Assembly: GCA_038230415.1 (NCBI GenBank)
Contig: JBBRNH010000140.1
Coordinates: 1 to 7,459 of the forward strand
Reading direction: 5' to 3'
DNA from: JBBRNH01 sp038230415
Lineage (GTDB): Bacteria; Bacteroidota; Bacteroidia; Cytophagales; Spirosomataceae
Length of the DNA stretch: 7,459 nt
In this document: one piece after another, positions 6,151 through 7,459 of the stretch
Layout: each line of letters opens with the position of its first letter
Position numbering within the stretch: position 1 is the first letter of the stretch
The notes under the pieces: generated by a model
What the model was told of the DNA's origin: nothing
Databases searched by the model: none
The model's input: only the letters and a program-made list of their open reading frames with translations
Translations under genes and position numbers: made by a program

Positions 6151-7341
6151 ATGAACCCATCCCATACGGCTACGGCTGTGACAAGCCCGGCTTTGCCCGC
6201 CCCCACCCGCATTGCCACCATTGATGCCCTGCGCGGGTTTGCTCTGTTTGGCATTTTGCTTGTTCACTGCGGCAACGGCTTCGTTACGGCGGGGCTGCCG
6301 CAATCGGTTTATACCGCCACCCGAACCGGAGCCGCCAACGAAACCGTCGGCTTCATCAGCGGGGTACTGCTCGACGGTAAGTTTTTCACGTTCTTCTCGT
6401 TTCTGTTCGGGCTGAGTTTTGCCCTGATGCTGACCCGTTCGGCAGAGTCGGTACGGGGATTTTACGGTCGGTTTGCCTGGCGGTTGGTGGTGTTGGGAAT
6501 CATTGGGTTTTTGCATCATCTGTGGTGGCCGGGCGATATTCTGTCTATCTACGCCATTCTGGGTTTCGCGCTCCTCGCGCTGTCGCCGTTGCCCAATCGG
6601 TGGGTGCTGGTTCTGGCCGTATTGCTCACCCTGAACGCGCCGGGACGGTTATACCAAATTTATACCGAAACAACCGCACAAGCCGCTAAACCCGACAAAA
6701 AACAGGCGGCTGCGAAGCAAAAACAGGAAGAGATAAAGCAGAAAAAAGAGACCGAAACGTATTATAACGTGCTGAGAAAAAGCACCTTTGCCGAACGGAT
6801 TAAATACAACTTCGGGGCGTTTGAGACCAAGATGCGGTTTCAGGTCGAGAGCGGTCGGCTGGCGGTTACGCTGGGCTTTTTTCTGTTTGGGCTGTATGCC
6901 GGTCGCCGAAATCTGTTTCAGCGATTGGCCGAAAACCGCCCTTTTTTTCGGCGGGCCGCGCTGTTTAGTGGTCTCACGGCAATCGGTGTGTTTTTGCCCG
7001 CGCTGGCTCTCTTTCTGGTTTTCAACGGCAGTCCGCAGCCGCCACAGTGGGCAATATGGGTGTTTCAAACCATTTTTGACGTGTTTAACACCGCGCTGAC
7101 GCTGTTTTATATCACCGGGCTAACGGTGTTATTTCAGCAGAAGTGGCTGAGGATCGTTGGGCCGCTGGCTTCGGTTGGCAAAATGGCCCTCACCAATTAC
7201 GTGCTGCAATCAATAACCGGCGGGCTGATTTTTTTTGGCTACGGCCTGAACCTGCTCGGTACGCTTCAACTGTGGCAGTGCATCCTGCTGGCCTTCCCGA
7301 TTCTGGGGCTGCAAATCATATTTAACGTGGATTATGGATAA
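6151..7341 (+). CDS. DUF418 family multipass membrane protein, apparently truncated at the C-terminus
   Basis: A 396-residue integral membrane protein. The N-terminal motif RIATIDALRGFALFGILLVH (20-39) is typical of DUF418/YeiB-like proteins, followed by KFFTFFSFLFGLSFALML (77-94), GDILSIYAILGFALLAL (128-144) and the C-terminal DUF418 signature GKMALTNYVLQS (343-354). Several hydrophobic helices are evident. A highly charged Lys/Gln/Glu-rich loop (about 180-203) separates the two membrane halves and may be a coiled-coil. Function is not established; transport has been suggested for the family. It is odd at the C-terminus: family members normally continue after LQIIF with a helix and a GPLEWLWR-type motif, but here the protein ends LQIIFNVDYG. 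The missing end is not found in another frame downstream, so a junction, not a point frameshift, is likely. It may be a pseudogene or still functional. Confidence 0.85.
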   Translation: MNPSHTATAVTSPALPAPTRIATIDALRGFALFGILLVHCGNGFVTAGLPQSVYTATRTGAANETVGFISGVLLDGKFFTFFSFLFGLSFALMLTRSAESVRGFYGRFAWRLVVLGIIGFLHHLWWPGDILSIYAILGFALLALSPLPNRWVLVLAVLLTLNAPGRLYQIYTETTAQAAKPDKKQAAAKQKQEEIKQKKETETYYNVLRKSTFAERIKYNFGAFETKMRFQVESGRLAVTLGFFLFGLYAGRRNLFQRLAENRPFFRRAALFSGLTAIGVFLPALALFLVFNGSPQPPQWAIWVFQTIFDVFNTALTLFYITGLTVLFQQKWLRIVGPLASVGKMALTNYVLQSITGGLIFFGYGLNLLGTLQLWQCILLAFPILGLQIIFNVDYG

Positions 7342-7459
7342 GTCTTCTGTGATACGCTGACAGTGAGTGCATAGTAGGCAGGAGATGCCGAGATTTGTAG
7401 GACCAACTAACATTTCTCACAACCCCCGCCCATATGCTCCGCGAAGATAAAGCAAACAA
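7330..7459. other. Non-matching tail after the truncated DUF418 gene (possible insertion or recombination junction)
   Basis: From about 7330 the DNA no longer follows the DUF418 coding pattern and has stops in all plus frames. A short open frame starts with ATG at 7434 and runs off the window end (MLREDKAN), which could be the start of the next gene or a mobile-element gene; eight residues cannot be identified. On the minus strand TATCTTCG lies at 7442-7449, a possible inward-reading -7 box. I recognise no known IS end, and any second boundary lies outside the window. Confidence 0.35.

Overview
The window looks like an ordinary chromosomal stretch of a Bacteroidota bacterium, most likely a Cytophagales member (Spirosoma-like). 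This is an inference, not a database result. It rests on moderately high GC, lack of convincing Shine-Dalgarno sequences, matches to the Bacteroidota promoter pattern (TTTG, about 19 nt, TAnnTTTG/TAnnTTCG), and protein families common in that phylum (DUF3109, a lipoprotein with a LEA-2-like domain, an S8 protease with a short pro-region).

Layout. Positions 1-2470 hold a tight plus-strand operon of three overlapping genes: the 3' part of a GH13-like glycoside hydrolase (its 5' end is outside the window), a cysteine-rich DUF3109 protein, and a small alkyltransferase-like protein (ATL) whose active-site cysteine is alanine. A 215-224 bp gap follows, with a GC-rich hairpin and a small inverted repeat. 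A second plus-strand pair, a LEA-2-like lipoprotein and a secreted subtilisin-like protease, occupies 2695-4938. A minus-strand radical SAM/SPASM protein (4946-5971) converges on the protease with only 7 nt between stop codons. It diverges from a plus-strand DUF418 membrane protein (6151-7341) across a 179 bp region carrying promoter-like boxes on both strands.

The most notable points are these. The GH13 protein has non-canonical residues in two of the four conserved regions while keeping the catalytic Arg/Asp/Glu/Asp set. The DUF418 protein stops abruptly where its family normally continues, and the following 118+ bp do not encode the missing end, which suggests a recombination or insertion junction near 7330. 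The ATL gene is translationally embedded in the hydrolase/DUF3109 operon. The radical SAM gene appears to have a leaderless or near-leaderless promoter.

I found no rRNA, tRNA, CRISPR array, complete insertion sequence or recognisable defence system, and I do not claim a new multi-gene system here.
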